DNA of 51,199 nt. Source: Pseudomonadota bacterium. GTDB lineage: Bacteria; Pseudomonadota; Alphaproteobacteria; Caulobacterales; Caulobacteraceae. A program made the position numbers and the translations under genes. The stretch is from contig JAEYWU010000115.1 of the NCBI GenBank assembly GCA_023428785.1, forward strand, positions 1 to 51,199, read 5' to 3'. The notes below the pieces were generated by a model. It was not told the DNA's origin and ran no database searches. It was given only the letters and a program-made list of their open reading frames with translations. This document shows, one piece after another, positions 9,347-17,891 of this stretch (within the stretch, counting starts at the first letter, position 1; each line of letters begins with the position of its first letter).

Positions 9347-9435
9347 GCGCCCACTCCCTCAACGAGGGAACCGCATGCGCCGCGTCGGGCGACGCGCCAA
9401 GTTAAGGTTCGGACAGGTTCGGGACCGGATTGAGG

Positions 9436-10740
9436 CTAACCGCGCCGCTCGCGTCGGATCTCGGCCCAGCGCTCCAGCCGTTCCTTGACTCGGGCCTCGT
9501 GGCCTTGATCCGTGGGCTGATAGAAGCGGCGCGGCTCGATGCCTTCGGGCCAGTAGTTGGCGCCGGAGAACCCGCCCTCGACGTCGGGGTCGTACTGATA
9601 GCCGCGGCCGTAGCCGAGGTCGCGCATCAGCTTGGTCGCCCCGTTGCGAATGTTCTCGGGCGGCATCAGCGAGCCGGTCTCGCGCGCGGCGGACAGGGCG
9701 GCCTTGTAGCCCTTGTAGACCGAGACGCTCTTGGGCGCGGCGGCCAGATGCACGACGGCCTGGGCGAGCGCCAGTTCGCCCTCGGGGCTGCCGAGGAAGT
9801 CGTAGGTGTCCTTGGCCGCATTGGCGATGACCAGGCTCATGGGGTCGGCGGCGCCGATGTCCTCGACCGCCATGCGCACGATCCGGCGGGCCAGGAACAG
9901 CGGATCCTCGCCCCCGTCCAGCATGCGGGCCAGCCAGTAGAGAGCCGCATCGGGGTCTGATCCGCGCACCGATTTATGCAGTGCAGATATAAGGTTGTAG
10001 TGCTCTTCTCGGCTCTTGTCGTAAGCGGGCGCACGCTTCTGAAGCACCTGTCCGAGGTCCGCGACCGACAGGACCTCGTCACCGTCCGTCAGGTTGAACA
10101 GCGCCGCAGCCAGGGTCAGCAGATAGCGGCCGTCGCCGTCGGCCATGGCGACCAAGGCCTCACGGGCCTGGGGCTCGAGCGGCAGCTTGCGGTCGGCGTC
10201 AGCCTCGGCTCTGATCAACAGTTGATCGAGCGCGGCCTCGTCGAGGCGGCGCAGGACGAACACCTGGCACCGGGACAGGAGAGCGCCGTTGAGTTCGAAG
10301 CTCGGGTTCTCGGTCGTGGCCCCGACGAGCGTGACGACGCCCTCCTCGACAAAGGGCAAAAAGCCGTCCTGCTGGGCGCGGTTGAAGCGATGGATCTCGT
10401 CGACGAACAACAGGGTTGATTGCCCGGCCGCGCGGCGCACACGCGCCTGTTCGAAGGCCTTCTTCAGATCGGCGACGCCGGAGAAGACGGCCGAGATCTG
10501 CTGGTACTCATAGCCTGACGCCTTCGCCAGCAGGCGAGCGATGGTCGTCTTGCCGGTGCCGGGCGGGCCCCACAGGATCATTGAGGCCAGACGCCCGCCC
10601 TCGACCATGCGGCGGATCGGACCGCCCGAGCCCAGCAGGTGATCCTGCCCGACCACATCATCCAGCGACCTCGGCCGCAGCCGGTCGGCGAGCGGCGCGT
10701 CAGGCGGATGGATGCCGGAGGCTTCGAACAGGTCGGTCAT
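9436..10740 (-). CDS. rarA: Replication-associated recombination protein RarA (MgsA)
   Basis: A 434-aa AAA+ ATPase of the RarA/MgsA/WRNIP1 family, which acts at stalled replication forks. Walker A is GPPGTGKTT at residues 58-66 and Walker B LLFVDEIHRFN at about 110-120. A sensor-type stretch VGATTENPSFELN follows, then the C-terminal tetramerisation region with GYGRGYQYDPD. I start at MTDLFEASGIHPPDAPLADRLRP because the N-terminal DLF motif and the ADRLRP block match family N-termini; an ATG seven codons earlier is possible. It diverges from the VOC gene across about 35 bp. Confidence 0.94.
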   Translation of the reverse strand: MTDLFEASGIHPPDAPLADRLRPRSLDDVVGQDHLLGSGGPIRRMVEGGRLASMILWGPPGTGKTTIARLLAKASGYEYQQISAVFSGVADLKKAFEQARVRRAAGQSTLLFVDEIHRFNRAQQDGFLPFVEEGVVTLVGATTENPSFELNGALLSRCQVFVLRRLDEAALDQLLIRAEADADRKLPLEPQAREALVAMADGDGRYLLTLAAALFNLTDGDEVLSVADLGQVLQKRAPAYDKSREEHYNLISALHKSVRGSDPDAALYWLARMLDGGEDPLFLARRIVRMAVEDIGAADPMSLVIANAAKDTYDFLGSPEGELALAQAVVHLAAAPKSVSVYKGYKAALSAARETGSLMPPENIRNGATKLMRDLGYGRGYQYDPDVEGGFSGANYWPEGIEPRRFYQPTDQGHEARVKERLERWAEIRRERRG

Positions 10741-10775
10741 GGCGTATAGATAGGCCCTCACAGGGGAGATGCGCC

Positions 10776-11201
10776 ATGTCCGATCAGCCCTATGTTTCGC
10801 CTGATCCGCCGGTCGTGCCCTATCTGTCCGTCTCGCGCGGGCATGAGGCGCTGGAGTGGTACCGGCGGGCCTTCGCCGCGACCGAGGACGCGCGCTACGA
10901 CATGGAGGACGGCCGGCTCGGCCACGTGAAGCTGACGCTCGAGAACGGCGGCATGGTCTATGTGGCCGACGACTTCCCCGAGATGTTCGACATGGTCGCC
11001 GTGCGCCCGCCCGAGGTGGTGAAGAACACCACCATGACCGTGTGCCTGGCCGTCGAGGACGTCGATCGCTGGATGAACCGTGCGGCGGGCGAGGGGGCCG
11101 AGGTCATCCGCCCCGCACAGGACGAGTTCTTCGGCCGCCACGGCAAGATTCGCGATCCGTTTGGCCACGTCTGGTCGATGACGGGACCGAAGGCGCCCTA
11201 G
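10776..11201 (+). CDS. VOC-family (glyoxalase/PhnB-like) protein
   Basis: A 141-aa protein with the paired beta-alpha-beta-beta-beta modules of the vicinal oxygen chelate superfamily. Visible blocks are VVPYLSVSRGHEALEWYRRAF at the start, LTLENGGMVYVADD in the middle and HGKIRDPFGHVWSM at the end, the last typical of PhnB/glyoxalase-like proteins. Members are metal-dependent lyases, dioxygenases or resistance proteins; the substrate here is unknown. GGGGAG lies 5 bp before the ATG. Its end overlaps the htrA-type gene by 4 bp, tail to tail. Confidence 0.85.
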   Translation: MSDQPYVSPDPPVVPYLSVSRGHEALEWYRRAFAATEDARYDMEDGRLGHVKLTLENGGMVYVADDFPEMFDMVAVRPPEVVKNTTMTVCLAVEDVDRWMNRAAGEGAEVIRPAQDEFFGRHGKIRDPFGHVWSMTGPKAP

Positions 11202-12592
11202 AACCGGCCGCGCACTTCCTGGCCGTTGCGCACGATCACCACGTCCCAGCCGCGTTCCGTGCCGTTCAGCGCCTGCTGCAGCTGGGCGGTGGAGCCGATC
11301 TGCTGGCCATTCAGGGTGCGCACGATGTCGCCGCGCCGGAATCCGGCCGCCGCCGCATAGGACCGGCCCGAGACGCCCATCAGGATGACGCCGCTCGACA
11401 TCGGGTCGGCCCCGATCAGGTCGGCGAAGGCCGGGCTCAGGTCAGCGACCACAGCGCCAGTGAAGGGATTGCGGCCGCCGATGGTCACTGTCTGGGGCGA
11501 GGGGTCGCCCGGCGGGGTTTCGACGCGGGCGCGCACGGTGCGCTCGGCGCCGTCGCGCAGCAGGGTCAGTTCGACCTGCTCGCCAGGACGGATGGTGCCG
11601 ATACGGAAATTCAGGGCCGAGACGTCCTCGATGGCCTGACCGCCGACGGCGGTGATGACGTCGCCCTCACGGATGCCGGCGTCGGCTGCCGGGCCTCCGC
11701 GATAGACCGAGTTCACCAATACGCCGCGCGGCCGATCCATGCGCAGGCGCGCGGCGTCTGAGGCCGTGACGGCGGTGGTCGAGGCGCCCAGCCAGGCGCG
11801 GGCCACGACCGTGTCGCCGCCGACGGCGCTGTCGACCACGCGCCGCACCATCGAGGACGGCACCGCGAAGCCCACGCCCGCCGAGGCGCCCGAGGGCGAC
11901 AGGATCATCGAGTTGATGCCGATCAGGTCACCGTCCATGTCGACCAGCGCTCCGCCCGAGTTGCCCTGGTTGATGGCCGCATCGGTCTGGATGAACGAGG
12001 TGGCGCCCGATCCGTCGGAGCGGTCCAGGGCCGAGACGATGCCGCTGGTCACCGTCTGGCCGATGCCGAACGGATTGCCGATGGCCAGCACCAGATCGCC
12101 GACGTGCAACGCGCTGGAATCGTCGATGGCCATGGTCGGTAGCCGATCGCCGCCGGTGTCGAGCCGAAGCACGGCGAGGTCCGAACGGGGGTCCTGAAGG
12201 ATGATCTCGGCGGGGTATTCGCGCCGGTCGTTCAGGGTGACCAGGATCTGACGGGCCCCGTCGATGACGTGGTTGTTGGTCACCACGATGCCGTCGGCGC
12301 GCACGATGACGCCGGATCCGACCGACTGGGCGACGCGCTGGCGGGCCTGGCCGCGCCCGAACATCTCGAAGAAGGGATCGCGCTCGCGCACCAGGGTCTG
12401 GGCCGAGATATTGACCACTGCCGGCGCCGAGACCTGAACCACCGGGGCGAAGGACGCCTGCAGGTCGCCCTGCGTTTCCGGCGCGCGCCGGGTCGGCTCG
12501 GCGAGACCGCCGTCCTGGGCCTGGGTCTGGTCAGGGTTGCCGCAGGCCGAAAGAGCCAGGGCGGCGGCGAGGGCGAGATGAGCAGGCTTCAT
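11198..12592 (-). CDS. Do/HtrA-family serine protease, predicted lipoprotein
   Basis: A 464-aa periplasmic S1C protease with two PDZ domains. The catalytic triad is His108 (TNNHVIDGA), Asp138 (DPRSDLAVLRL) and Ser212 (NQGNSGGAL). PDZ1 covers about residues 270-350 and PDZ2 about 370-464. The chosen start gives a signal peptide with lipobox LSAC (Cys17), so it is probably membrane-anchored, which is unusual for DegP but seen in some DegS/DegQ-like relatives. An ATG 15 codons upstream would spoil the signal peptide. Such proteases degrade or refold damaged exported proteins, and some start envelope-stress signalling. No anti-sigma factor gene is adjacent. Confidence 0.9.
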   Translation of the reverse strand: MKPAHLALAAALALSACGNPDQTQAQDGGLAEPTRRAPETQGDLQASFAPVVQVSAPAVVNISAQTLVRERDPFFEMFGRGQARQRVAQSVGSGVIVRADGIVVTNNHVIDGARQILVTLNDRREYPAEIILQDPRSDLAVLRLDTGGDRLPTMAIDDSSALHVGDLVLAIGNPFGIGQTVTSGIVSALDRSDGSGATSFIQTDAAINQGNSGGALVDMDGDLIGINSMILSPSGASAGVGFAVPSSMVRRVVDSAVGGDTVVARAWLGASTTAVTASDAARLRMDRPRGVLVNSVYRGGPAADAGIREGDVITAVGGQAIEDVSALNFRIGTIRPGEQVELTLLRDGAERTVRARVETPPGDPSPQTVTIGGRNPFTGAVVADLSPAFADLIGADPMSSGVILMGVSGRSYAAAAGFRRGDIVRTLNGQQIGSTAQLQQALNGTERGWDVVIVRNGQEVRGRF

Positions 12593-12704
12593 CGCAAGGT
12601 CCGCGAATGTCTTCAGGGCGTTCAGCACAGCGAACATCTGGGGCGGCTTTTAGGCAAGCGCCAGCCCCCAAGGTGTCAGCGCATGTCAGGTCCGCAATGA
12701 AGAC

Positions 12705-13895
12705 CTAGCGGCCACCGCGGGTCAGGGCGCGGTATTCCACCAGACGTTCCTTGTCGCGTCGCACCTGGTCGGCGACGGCGTTGTCGACGTCCAGCGAGGC
12801 GTAGCGGACCCAGCTTTCGAGGCCCAGCTTGTCCTGGATGAGCTGCGTCGGGGTCTGCCAGCGGAAGTAGGAGAACCACGAGACCACCGCGCCTAGGACG
12901 GCCGCGACCGCCTGAAGGCCGCGGAACGCCGCCTCGCCGCCGGCAGGCGCCGGCTCAAGGGCCAGCACGCCCAGGAAGGCGAGGTAGACGATCGGCGTCA
13001 CGATGCGGCCGAGCCAGCGGGTCCAGTAGCGTTCGCGACGGACGCGCCACAGCTGCATCTGGACGAACTTTTCCAGGTACTCCATGCGCGCGCCGATCCA
13101 CATGGTCAGCCGCGTGAGATAGAGGGCGCGCTGGCCCCAGCCCTTGCCGTCCTGCTGGTACTGGGTCTCGGCCTGGTCGGCCATGGCCCGTGCAGACGTG
13201 AACAGGTTCTGGAGTTCACGCGTGCGCTCCAAGATGCGGCGCGACAGGGCGTAGGTGTCGTTCTCCAGGCGGAAGCGGTACTGGATGAACAGGATCGCCT
13301 GCACCGCCCACCAGGCGGCGACCGTCAGCACCATGGCGCCGACCGCCAGGGCCAGGCCCATAGGCTGTGAGCCGACCAGACCCGCAAACCAGGTCGGGCC
13401 GATCAGCGCCAGCGCGGCGAGCGCGGCCAGGGCTCCGCCCTGGAACAGGCGCTTGGTCGTGAAATGGGTCATCAGCCGGCCGAAAATGCCCCGGCCATAG
13501 CCATGCACCGCCCCGCGGATGTCGCGATCGGCGGGGAAGCGCTCCTCGATCTGGCGATCAAACAGGACGTGGAAGCGGTCCGGCTTTCCGTTGGTCTCCC
13601 AGAAGGGGAAGATGTCCAGCGGCTGGTTGAAATACTCATCGATGTGGGCCGAGACCGAATCCGTCGCGGCCGGGTCCAGCGAGAAATAGGCGCTGTCCTG
13701 GATCGGATGCAGGGTGCCGTCCGACTGACGCATGGACGAGGGGGCCAGCCGATAGGTGGGCTGGGGCGCGACGCGGTCATCACGGTCGGCCGCCCCGGGC
13801 GGCGGCGGGGTCGCGGCGTCCAGGCCGCTAGCGGTCGGCTGCGGCGCCGGGGCCGGCTCGGGCTGAGGCGCGTGATGATGATCGTCGTGCGACAT
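12705..13895 (-). CDS. Hypothetical membrane protein with His/Pro-rich N-terminus
   Basis: A 396-aa protein. Residues 1-60 are low-complexity, rich in His, Pro and Ala (MSHDDHHHAPQPEPAP), and probably disordered. Two pairs of membrane helices follow at about 165-210 and 300-345, joined by a charged, helical soluble segment with ILERTRELQNLF and MEYLEKFVQMQLW. The C-terminus is basic and cytoplasmic-looking. I do not recognise a family; the layout recalls DUF4231-like membrane proteins, but only loosely. It is monocistronic, with about 110-140 bp on each side. Confidence 0.7.
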   Translation of the reverse strand: MSHDDHHHAPQPEPAPAPQPTASGLDAATPPPPGAADRDDRVAPQPTYRLAPSSMRQSDGTLHPIQDSAYFSLDPAATDSVSAHIDEYFNQPLDIFPFWETNGKPDRFHVLFDRQIEERFPADRDIRGAVHGYGRGIFGRLMTHFTTKRLFQGGALAALAALALIGPTWFAGLVGSQPMGLALAVGAMVLTVAAWWAVQAILFIQYRFRLENDTYALSRRILERTRELQNLFTSARAMADQAETQYQQDGKGWGQRALYLTRLTMWIGARMEYLEKFVQMQLWRVRRERYWTRWLGRIVTPIVYLAFLGVLALEPAPAGGEAAFRGLQAVAAVLGAVVSWFSYFRWQTPTQLIQDKLGLESWVRYASLDVDNAVADQVRRDKERLVEYRALTRGGR

Positions 13896-14034
13896 GTCGC
13901 TAGGCGGTCCCCACAGAATCGTGATCGTCCAATATGACCAGCCGGCCCGATCTCGCCCAAGGGCTTCCCCTCAAGCGCGAGCCGTCAAGGTTCAGCTTCG
14001 CCCGCTAACCCTGTTGCGGCAAGTGAAGTTTCTA

Positions 14035-14475
14035 TCAGAAAGGCCAGCGGGCCATGGCGGCCGCCGCCAGCAGGACCAAGGCCACGAGCATCAGCTGTAC
14101 GCCCGTCAGCCGCCGGGCCGAGGCGATTTCGGGAGATGAGGGCTGGAAGGCCGGATCGGCCTTCAGGGCCTTGCGCCATTTGAGGAAGGCCAGGGTCGGC
14201 GGCAGGGACGCCAGTCCCAGGGCCGCGAAGGCCCCGATCTTCACCCAGAACCACGGATTGCCCTCATAGAAGGCCCAGCCGCGCGCGCGGTAAAGCACCC
14301 TGCAGACGCCGACGACGATTATCAGCAGGGCCGTCAGACCATAGCCCGCATCAAGACCCGCCAGCCGCCTGACATTCACCGGCGTCGCACTGAGCAGGGT
14401 GCGCTCCATCACCAGCATGGTGATCAGGCTCAGGAACAGGATGTGGTGCAGGACGGCAAGGATCAGGTCGGTCAC
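14035..14475 (-). CDS. DUF2214-family membrane protein
   Basis: A 146-aa integral membrane protein with four predicted helices: about residues 4-22, 40-60, 75-95 and 125-142. The arrangement and the motifs MERTLL, RVLYRARGWAFYEGNPWFWVK and FLKWR fit DUF2214. Function is unknown in the family. The GTG start is chosen because GGGAG lies 7 bp upstream; the longer frame with ATG 18 codons earlier has no hydrophobic lead-in. It diverges from the lipoprotein gene at 14570. Confidence 0.75.
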   Translation of the reverse strand: MTDLILAVLHHILFLSLITMLVMERTLLSATPVNVRRLAGLDAGYGLTALLIIVVGVCRVLYRARGWAFYEGNPWFWVKIGAFAALGLASLPPTLAFLKWRKALKADPAFQPSSPEIASARRLTGVQLMLVALVLLAAAAMARWPF

Positions 14476-14569
14476 GGCTGAACTCCCGAAGCGAGGCCCG
14501 ACAACAGCCGGGAATCTCGCCCGGGGCAAGGCCGATGACGTCGCCCGCGACAGCGGCTAGGCTCGATCC

Positions 14570-15361
14570 GTGCTGGTTCGTTTTCTCCTGATCGCCGGGG
14601 CGCTGCTGCTGGCTGGATGCGCCACCCTTGAGGGCGGCGCGGCGGACCCCGACGTCGCCCCCTGCGCCCAGGAGGACGCCGACCGCTTCCGCATCTCGGG
14701 AAGCATCGATGCCGATCTGGCCGCCTGTGTCGCGGCGAACTGGCGGTCGGACACGCGCGTGCTGATCCTCGACAGCCCCGGCGGCGACGTGGCCACGGCG
14801 CTCGACATCGCCGAACGATTCGAAGGCCGGGACCTGGAGATGCGGGTCGTGGGCGAGTGTAACTCGTCGTGCGCCAACTACTTCCTGCCGCTGGCGCGCC
14901 GCATCGTCGTGGAGCCGGGAGCGGTGGTCATGCTGCATGGTTCGGTCGATCCGGCGCTGGGCGCCCGGTTGATGGCGGACCGGGACGACTTCATCCGCAA
15001 TCGGCTGGCCGAGGGCGATACCCCCGAGGAGGCCGAGGCCGCCTTCGACCTCAGCGTGTCGCGCATCGAGGCCATGATCGTCCGTCAGGCGGCCTGGGCC
15101 GAACGCCACGGGGTCCCGCCCGGCTGGCTCCTCTATCGCGAGCCTGGTTCGACCGATGTGGTCGGCATCACCGGCGAGCCAGACGGCGACGTGCGTCGGG
15201 GCCTCCTGGTCGAGGACGCGATGATGCGCTCTTGCCTCCGCGGCGTGGAGATCGAGCCCTATCGGTCGCGGTTCGGATCGGGACCGATCAACGACCTGAG
15301 GGCGCTCGTCGTGCGCCTTCGCGGCTTCGCCTGGTCCGGCGAGATGCGGTGTGAGCCCTGA
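14570..15361 (+). CDS. ClpP/crotonase-like periplasmic lipoprotein (COG3904-like)
   Basis: A 263-aa protein with a lipoprotein signal (lipobox LAGC, Cys17) and a ClpP/crotonase-like fold. The loop ILDSPGGDVATAL at about 67-79 resembles the oxyanion region of ClpP-type serine peptidases. The segment CNSSCANYF at 97-105 carries the candidate nucleophilic Ser99 or Ser100 between two cysteines, as in COG3904 predicted periplasmic proteins. MLHGS near 131 may supply the histidine. The start is GTG with a weak ribosome-binding site. Whether it is an active protease cannot be told from sequence; the Cys pair could form a disulfide in the periplasm. Confidence 0.75.
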   Translation: MLVRFLLIAGALLLAGCATLEGGAADPDVAPCAQEDADRFRISGSIDADLAACVAANWRSDTRVLILDSPGGDVATALDIAERFEGRDLEMRVVGECNSSCANYFLPLARRIVVEPGAVVMLHGSVDPALGARLMADRDDFIRNRLAEGDTPEEAEAAFDLSVSRIEAMIVRQAAWAERHGVPPGWLLYREPGSTDVVGITGEPDGDVRRGLLVEDAMMRSCLRGVEIEPYRSRFGSGPINDLRALVVRLRGFAWSGEMRCEP

Positions 15362-15401
15362 AGCGGTTCGCAATCGGCGCGGCGCGGTGTAAGGCCCGCC
15401 C

Positions 15402-15788
15402 ATGACCCGACTTCTCCTCGTGGCCTTGGGCGGCGCGATCGGCGCCTCGGCCCGCTATGGGCTGGGGCTGGCCGCCCTGCGCCTCGCGCCCGGCGCCGCC
15501 TGGCCGTGGGGCACCTTCGCCGCCAATCTGCTTGGCGGCCTTCTGATGGGCTTGGTGGTCGGCTGGCTGGCTTTGAAGGGCGGGGCCGAGCAGGAGGCCA
15601 TTCGCCTGTTCGCCGCGGTCGGCGTGCTGGGCGGCTTCACGACCTTTTCGGCCTTCTCGCTGGAGACGGTGCTGATGATCGAACGCCGCCAGTGGGCGTT
15701 GGCCGGCGGCTATGTGGCCCTGTCGGTGGTGCTGGCGGTCACGGCCCTGTTCGTCGGCCTGATGATCGCCCGGAGAGCCTTCGCATGA
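15402..15788 (+). CDS. crcB: Fluoride ion channel CrcB/FluC
   Basis: A 128-aa membrane protein with four helices and the family signature GGFTTFSAFSLET near residue 72. Fluc channels form dual-topology dimers that let cytoplasmic fluoride leave the cell. The N-terminus LLLVALGGAIGASARYGL and the glycine-rich TFAANLLGG also match. I saw no crcB riboswitch in the short upstream gap, so control is not evident. It overlaps the pseudouridine synthase gene by 4 bp (ATGA), an arrangement often seen in Caulobacterales and likely meaning translational coupling. Confidence 0.95.
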   Translation: MTRLLLVALGGAIGASARYGLGLAALRLAPGAAWPWGTFAANLLGGLLMGLVVGWLALKGGAEQEAIRLFAAVGVLGGFTTFSAFSLETVLMIERRQWALAGGYVALSVVLAVTALFVGLMIARRAFA

Positions 15789-16780
15789 GCCGCGAGGTCA
15801 AGGTTCTGACGGTCGATCCTGGTGAGGACGGCTCGCGCCTCGACCGCTGGTTCAAGCGCCGCTGGCCGCACATCTCGAATATCCAGGTGAACAAGCTGGC
15901 CCGCTCCGGCCAGATCCGCGTCGATGGCGCGCGGGTGAAGGGCGACAGCCGCCTGTCGGCCGGTTCGCAGGTCCGCGTCCCGCCTCTGCCGGAGCCCGGC
16001 GAGCGCCCCGAGGGCCCGCCGCCGCTGTCGGATCAGGACGTCCGCTTCATCAAAGGGCTGGTCCTCTATGAGGACGAGGCCGTCATCGCCATCAACAAGC
16101 CGTCTGGCCTCGCGGTCCAGGGCGGCACCAAGACGACCAAGCACGTCGACCGGTTGCTATCGGCCTGGGGCGAGGGCGTCGAGCGCCCACGTCTGGTCCA
16201 CCGGCTCGACCGCGACACCTCGGGCGTCCTCCTGCTCGGCAGGACGCCCGGCGCCGCCGCCAAGCTGGCCGGCGCCTTCGCCCGCCGTCGCGCCAAGAAG
16301 ACCTACTGGGCCATCGTCGCCGGGGCGCCCAAGCCGGGGCAGGGGACGCTGGACCTGCCGCTGATCAAGACCGGCGTCGGCGACCGCGAGATGGTCCGCC
16401 CGGCCGATCCCAAGGACCGCGAGGCCGAGCCGGCGGTGACCGACTATGTCACCGTCAGCCGTGCGGGCCACCGCGCCGCCTGGATGGCCCTGCGCCCCCA
16501 CACCGGGCGCACCCACCAGCTTCGGGCCCACATGCGGGCGCTGGGGCACCCTATCATCGGCGACCCCAAGTACGGCGATATCACAACCGCCGACCTGTCC
16601 GAGGGCCTGCGCTTGCAGCTGCACCACCGCCGCATCGAGCTGGATCACCCGACCGGCGGCAAGCTGATCGTGGAGGCGCCGATCAGCGCCGAGATGCAGG
16701 CCGGCTTCGACCGCTTCGGCTTCTCGGAAGATGAGGCCGAGGTCGAGCCCTTCGCCGTGCTGGGCCACAAGCGCCGATGA
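15785..16780 (+). CDS. RluA/RluC-family pseudouridine synthase
   Basis: A 331-aa RNA pseudouridine synthase. An N-terminal S4 RNA-binding domain (residues 18-75, with SRLDRWFKRRWP and LARSGQIRVDG) is followed by the catalytic domain with the signature HRLDRDTSGVLLL, whose Asp near residue 142 is the nucleophile. Late motifs LRPHTGRTHQLRAHM and HPIIGDPKYG also match. This family modifies 23S rRNA; RluC (positions 955, 2504 and 2580) is the most likely equivalent. The start is the ATG overlapping the crcB stop; a longer upstream frame overlaps crcB and is not used. It overlaps the next gene by 4 bp. Confidence 0.92.
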   Translation: MSREVKVLTVDPGEDGSRLDRWFKRRWPHISNIQVNKLARSGQIRVDGARVKGDSRLSAGSQVRVPPLPEPGERPEGPPPLSDQDVRFIKGLVLYEDEAVIAINKPSGLAVQGGTKTTKHVDRLLSAWGEGVERPRLVHRLDRDTSGVLLLGRTPGAAAKLAGAFARRRAKKTYWAIVAGAPKPGQGTLDLPLIKTGVGDREMVRPADPKDREAEPAVTDYVTVSRAGHRAAWMALRPHTGRTHQLRAHMRALGHPIIGDPKYGDITTADLSEGLRLQLHHRRIELDHPTGGKLIVEAPISAEMQAGFDRFGFSEDEAEVEPFAVLGHKRR

Positions 16781-17454
16781 GCCGTCCGCTCGCCGTTTTC
16801 GACATCGACGGGACGCTCGTCGACAGCCGCGCCTCGATCCACCGGGCGGCCTGCGACGCCGCGCGCGATCTCGGCCTGCCCGAACCGTCCTACGACCGCG
16901 TCCGGGCCATCGTCGGTCTGACGCTGGAGCATGCCATGGCGGTGCTGGAGCCCGACCTGTCGCCCGCCGACCTCGCCCGGTTCACCCAGGGCTTTCGCGA
17001 CAGCTTTGGGCGGATGTACGCCGAGGGCCACGAGGAGCCGCTCTATGACGGCGCCATGGACCACCTTCGTCGCCTGAAGCGCGACGGCTGGCGGCTCGCC
17101 ATCGCGACCGGCCAGAACCGCAAGGGCGTCGCCCGCAACCTCGCCCGTGAGGGCTGGGCCGAACTGTTCATCTCCAGCCACTGCGCCGAGGACGGCCCCG
17201 GCAAGCCCGATCCGTCCATGCTGATGGCCGCCATGGCCGCCTGCGGGGCGGACGCCGCCTCGACCGTGATGATCGGCGACACCGCTCACGACATCACCAT
17301 GGCCCGCAACGCCGCGGTCCATCCACTGGGCGTCTCCTGGGGTTTTCACACGGTCGATGAGATGATGACCGCCGGGGCGCACAGCGTCTCGGACGACTTC
17401 CCAGAACTCGATCGGCGCTGGAGGCCTTCGCCGACCAGGCGCTCGCCCGTGTGA
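16777..17454 (+). CDS. HAD-superfamily hydrolase, phosphoglycolate phosphatase-like
   Basis: A 225-aa HAD phosphatase. Motif I is FDIDGTLVDS (Asp9 nucleophile, Asp11), motif II lies in LAIATGQNRKG near 108, the lysine is in GKPDPSM near 145, and motif IV is MIGDTAHDITMA near 165. An alpha-helical cap lies between motifs I and II. The closest families are phosphoglycolate phosphatase (Gph) and pyrophosphatase PpaX; the substrate is not fixed by sequence. ATGA coupling to the pseudouridine synthase gene suggests co-translation. The stop is one base from the convergent DUF202 gene. Confidence 0.88.
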   Translation: MSRPLAVFDIDGTLVDSRASIHRAACDAARDLGLPEPSYDRVRAIVGLTLEHAMAVLEPDLSPADLARFTQGFRDSFGRMYAEGHEEPLYDGAMDHLRRLKRDGWRLAIATGQNRKGVARNLAREGWAELFISSHCAEDGPGKPDPSMLMAAMAACGADAASTVMIGDTAHDITMARNAAVHPLGVSWGFHTVDEMMTAGAHSVSDDFPELDRRWRPSPTRRSPV

Positions 17455-17455
17455 T

Positions 17456-17833
17456 CTAGACCAGCAGCCAGATCCCCGCGATCAGGCCCACGGTGGCGAG
17501 GGAAATCGCCCACGCCATGACCCTCAGGTTCATCTGCGGCACGGACTTCACCGCGTGTGTCGTCAGTCTGTGTGAGGTGGCGCAGGCCCGCCGCTCGGCG
17601 GCCACGACCAGGAAGATGCCCAGAGCCATGAAAATGGTGGCGATCAGTTTGGGCGCCCAGACCGGCTGCATTGACTGGAACAGCGCGTTGAAGGCCAGGC
17701 CGATGCCGATCGCGGCCATCGCGGTGCGCGCCCAGCCGGCGAAGGTTCGCTCATTGGCCATGGCGGTGCGGTCCTCGGCGAGATCGGTCCGGTCCGCAGC
17801 CAGGTCCTGTCGTGAGGCATCGTCGTCCGCCAA
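17456..17833 (-). CDS. DUF202-family membrane protein
   Basis: A 125-aa protein with the DUF202 layout: a charged N-terminal helix ending in DRTAMANERTFAGWARTAM, then three membrane helices at about 38-55, 63-80 and 105-124. The N-terminal segment has a heptad-like repeat of LAxDRTDLAEDRT that could pair in dimers. Family members (YidH/YidG) are small inner-membrane proteins of unknown role. The stop is adjacent to the convergent HAD gene with no room for a terminator between them. Confidence 0.85.
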   Translation of the reverse strand: MADDDASRQDLAADRTDLAEDRTAMANERTFAGWARTAMAAIGIGLAFNALFQSMQPVWAPKLIATIFMALGIFLVVAAERRACATSHRLTTHAVKSVPQMNLRVMAWAISLATVGLIAGIWLLV

Positions 17834-17891
17834 GGCTGGCTCCCGTCAGACTGTACAGGTTGCCAACCCTCGGAGGCGTCAGCCGTTCCCC

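Noticed and set aside
10741..10775. N-terminal extension of rarA (seven codons) and a long plus-strand extension of the VOC gene.
   Set aside because: Both would overlap the divergent neighbour's 5' end; family alignments support the shorter starts.
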